A stretch of 53,434 nucleotides of DNA, from contig JAIQFL010000021.1 of the NCBI GenBank assembly GCA_020073365.1, positions 1-53,434 on the forward strand, read 5' to 3'. Both the position numbers and the translations under genes were made by a program. The notes under the pieces were generated by a model. The model saw nothing but the letters and a program-made list of their open reading frames with translations. It searched no databases and was not told where the DNA came from. The stretch is from Terriglobia bacterium (GTDB taxonomy: Bacteria; Acidobacteriota; Terriglobia; Bryobacterales; Bryobacteraceae). Positions 51,705-53,434 of the stretch are shown here, piece by piece; the first letter of the stretch is position 1, and the number at the start of each line of letters is the position of its first letter.

Positions 51705-52016
51705 ATGTCGTGGTGGCAACAGCCTTTCTTTCAAGTCGCTCTGCCCATCATCATCACATTCGCGATCGCCACGTGGTACCAGAACAGCCGCATAACGGAC
51801 TTGCGCGACAGCATCGGCAGGCGCATTGATGACTCCAACAAGCGCATTGACAACTTGGGCGACAGCCTCAGCAAGCGGATCGACGACTTGAGGGATGCCA
51901 TCAACAAACGCTTCGATGCCATCGAGAAGCGACTCTCCTCGATCGAAGACCTCTTGCGAGATCACGACCGACGCATTACAACTCTGGAGGAGCGAACCTC
52001 GCCAATCCGGCGCTAG
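51705..52016 (+). CDS. Small membrane-anchored coiled-coil protein
   Basis: 103 residues from ATG 51705. A membrane helix (QVALPIIITFAIATWY) is followed by a continuous helix of 11-residue periodicity: TDLRDSIGRRIDDSNKRID, NLGDSLSKRIDDLRDAINK, RFDAIEKRLSSIEDLL. Such hendecad repeats favour right-handed coiled coils. Proteins of this type are common and of unknown function; some resemble phage or toxin-associated tethers. It stands alone. Confidence 0.75.
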   Translation: MSWWQQPFFQVALPIIITFAIATWYQNSRITDLRDSIGRRIDDSNKRIDNLGDSLSKRIDDLRDAINKRFDAIEKRLSSIEDLLRDHDRRITTLEERTSPIRR

Positions 52017-52086
52017 TCTGGCTCGGGCGATCAGGACGATGCGGGCGGTTTGACGCAGGCGAGACGCTTAGGTTACACTCACCCCC

Positions 52087-53196
52087 GTGGACAGACGACT
52101 CTTCCTGCACGTTGCGGCGGCCGCCCCGTTGCTTGCCAGTCCAGCCGGCGAACCGGTTTATAAGGTGGTTACGCGCTTCGCACCGGCGGCCAAGCCTGGA
52201 ATGCCGGGACCTTATCCGGGGCTGGTGGTGCGCGTCCATTCCGAACGCTCGATGGATGCCCAGTCCGGTGTGGCCGACCGGGCGGTGGTGAAACAAATGC
52301 TGGCGCGCGGCATCACCGGGCTGACCGGCGACGCGCGCGTCGAAGACGCCTGGGCGCGCTTCATCACGCCCAAGGACGTGGTGGGCATCAAGGTCAACTG
52401 TTCGGGCGCGCCGCGCATCTGTTCCAGTCCCGAGATCGTGGCGGGTATCGCCGAGAACCTGGTCGCCATCGGCGTGCCCGCCAAACAGATCTACGTTTAC
52501 GAGCGTTTCGACAACCAGTTGCAGAGTGTGGGCTATGGCAAGGTTCTCCCGCCGGGGGTAAACATTGCGGCTGCCGAAGCCTCTCGCGGTTCCGTCCTGG
52601 GCTACGATCCGCATACCTATGTCGAGACCAGCTTCTTCGGAGAAGAAGATACGCGCTCCAACCTGGTGCGCATGGTGGCGGAAACCTTCACCAAGATCGT
52701 CAACGTGCCCGTGACCAAGGAGCACCAGGCGGCGGGTGTCACGGGCTGCCTCAAGAACATCGCCTACGGCGACTTTTCCAATGTGGACCGCTCTCATCGG
52801 TTCGAGAAGACCAATACCCTGACGTTTATCGGCACGCTGGCCGCCACCGAGCCGTTGCGGTCCCGAACGGTCCTGAGCGTCATGGATGGGCTGCACGGCG
52901 TCTGGCACGCCGGACCGTTCAGCGAGAACGCGCGGTTTCGTTTCTATCCCAAGCAGGTCTGGTTCGGCACCGACCCCGTGGCCATGGATCACAAGCTGAT
53001 CGAACTGATCGAGGAGAAGCGCAAGGCCGAGGGCGCCGTTTCCATTTTCGAGCGTTCCCGGGAGCATCTCGGCAACAATCGGGACCCGAATTTCAACCGG
53101 TACATTCGCGAACCGGGCCATGTCGAGTACGCGGCCAAGCTGGGGCTGGGCATCTTCGATAATGCGCGGATCCAGCAGAAGGCGATCGAGCTGTGA
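52087..53196 (+). CDS. DUF362-like protein with Tat-type signal
   Basis: 369 residues from GTG 52087. The start DRRLFLHVAAAAPLLASPAG is Tat-like. The body shows VVGIKVNCSGAPRICSSPEI, KQIYVYERFDNQLQSVGY, NVPVTKEHQAAGVTGCLKN and VWFGTDPVAMDHKLIELIEE, which match the DUF362 fold, often linked to iron-sulfur proteins, though the CxxC ferredoxin motifs are absent here. Function unknown. Its stop overlaps the next ATG (TGATG), so the two genes form an operon. Confidence 0.82.
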   Translation: MDRRLFLHVAAAAPLLASPAGEPVYKVVTRFAPAAKPGMPGPYPGLVVRVHSERSMDAQSGVADRAVVKQMLARGITGLTGDARVEDAWARFITPKDVVGIKVNCSGAPRICSSPEIVAGIAENLVAIGVPAKQIYVYERFDNQLQSVGYGKVLPPGVNIAAAEASRGSVLGYDPHTYVETSFFGEEDTRSNLVRMVAETFTKIVNVPVTKEHQAAGVTGCLKNIAYGDFSNVDRSHRFEKTNTLTFIGTLAATEPLRSRTVLSVMDGLHGVWHAGPFSENARFRFYPKQVWFGTDPVAMDHKLIELIEEKRKAEGAVSIFERSREHLGNNRDPNFNRYIREPGHVEYAAKLGLGIFDNARIQQKAIEL

Positions 53197-53434
53197 TGCT
53201 GCTATTGGCGGCTGTTTTACCGGGGCTGTTCTGGAGCGGCGCACCCGACACCGCCCCGGCGCTGCGGGACGCCGGCATCAGCCAGATCGCGGTTCCGGCC
53301 GCGCAGGCGGAATCCTGGAAGGGCGTCGCCGGCGTAACGGTGGACGTCGCGGACCCGCAGAAGGCCGTGAAGCTGGCCACGCCCGCGGTGGAATACCGCA
53401 TCGACCAGGCATCCGCGTCGCGCACTCCCTGGCT
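53196..53434 (+). CDS. Start of a secreted protein, cut by the window end
   Basis: 79 codons from ATG 53196. A signal peptide (MLLLAAVLPGLFWSGAP) is followed by ALRDAGISQIAVPAAQAESW, then KGVAGVTVDVADPQKAVKLA. The part visible resembles the start of an extracytoplasmic alpha/beta domain with no recognised family. Translation is coupled to the DUF362-like gene. Confidence 0.6.
   Translation, partial: MLLLAAVLPGLFWSGAPDTAPALRDAGISQIAVPAAQAESWKGVAGVTVDVADPQKAVKLATPAVEYRIDQASASRTPW

Overview
The window looks like a chromosomal segment of an Acidobacteriota bacterium, most likely of the Bryobacterales/Solibacter type. This is inferred from gene content, not from a marker gene. The DNA is GC-rich. 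It carries Oar-like TonB-dependent receptors with an N-terminal carboxypeptidase-regulatory domain, a secreted protein ending in the TIGR03437-type beta domain, a HTH/transmembrane/PD40 regulator, a remnant of an acidobacterial duplicated-orphan-permease, many secreted proteins of unknown function, and short extragenic palindromes repeated in the window. I saw no rRNA, tRNA or CRISPR array.

Layout. 1-850 holds no convincing gene. 851-3088 has two minus-strand envelope-type genes. 3287-4233 contains a HigBA toxin-antitoxin pair bracketed by two copies of the 3' end of the neighbouring FHA gene. 4173-10796 (minus) is a tightly packed operon: FHA protein, 31-residue membrane peptide, Ser/Thr kinase with extracellular TPR-like part, a 1097-residue fusion of a SEDS glycosyltransferase with a class B penicillin-binding protein, and a second FHA protein. 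This parallels the actinobacterial fhaA/rodA/pbpA/pknA/pknB cluster and is probably a phospho-regulated peptidoglycan elongation or division machine. 11158-15909 (minus) pairs a phosphomannomutase/phosphoglucomutase with a 1075-residue protein of unknown function. 16060-29792 is a mixed set: secreted proteins, a PD40 regulator, a decayed TonB receptor, a ThuA-like protein, an ABC exporter, a cysteine-synthase-like enzyme, a HicBA module, a cytochrome c, a glycosyltransferase and a TPR regulator.

29916-34147 holds a KDPG aldolase followed by a mobile island. The island has two related, truncated group II introns in opposite orientation. Between them lies a cassette with a ribbon-helix-helix protein and a large serine recombinase whose reading frame runs into the antisense of the right-hand intron. 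34148-42452 carries a TIGR03437-type protein, the cysDN sulfate adenylyltransferase operon (cysN has a degenerate APS-kinase tail), an M28 peptidase, a small Cys/His protein and a secreted beta protein.

42675-46460 is the most eye-catching accessory locus: a TIR / NB-ARC / WD40 STAND protein of 1154 residues with about 14 near-identical WD40 repeats, overlapped at its 3' end by a second, truncated TIR gene that is fused to a permease remnant. A TIR-STAND of this build is a plausible NAD-consuming abortive-infection (anti-phage) sensor. 46588-53434 ends the window with a sulfatase, an intact Oar-like receptor, a membrane coiled-coil protein, a DUF362-like Tat protein and the start of a further gene.
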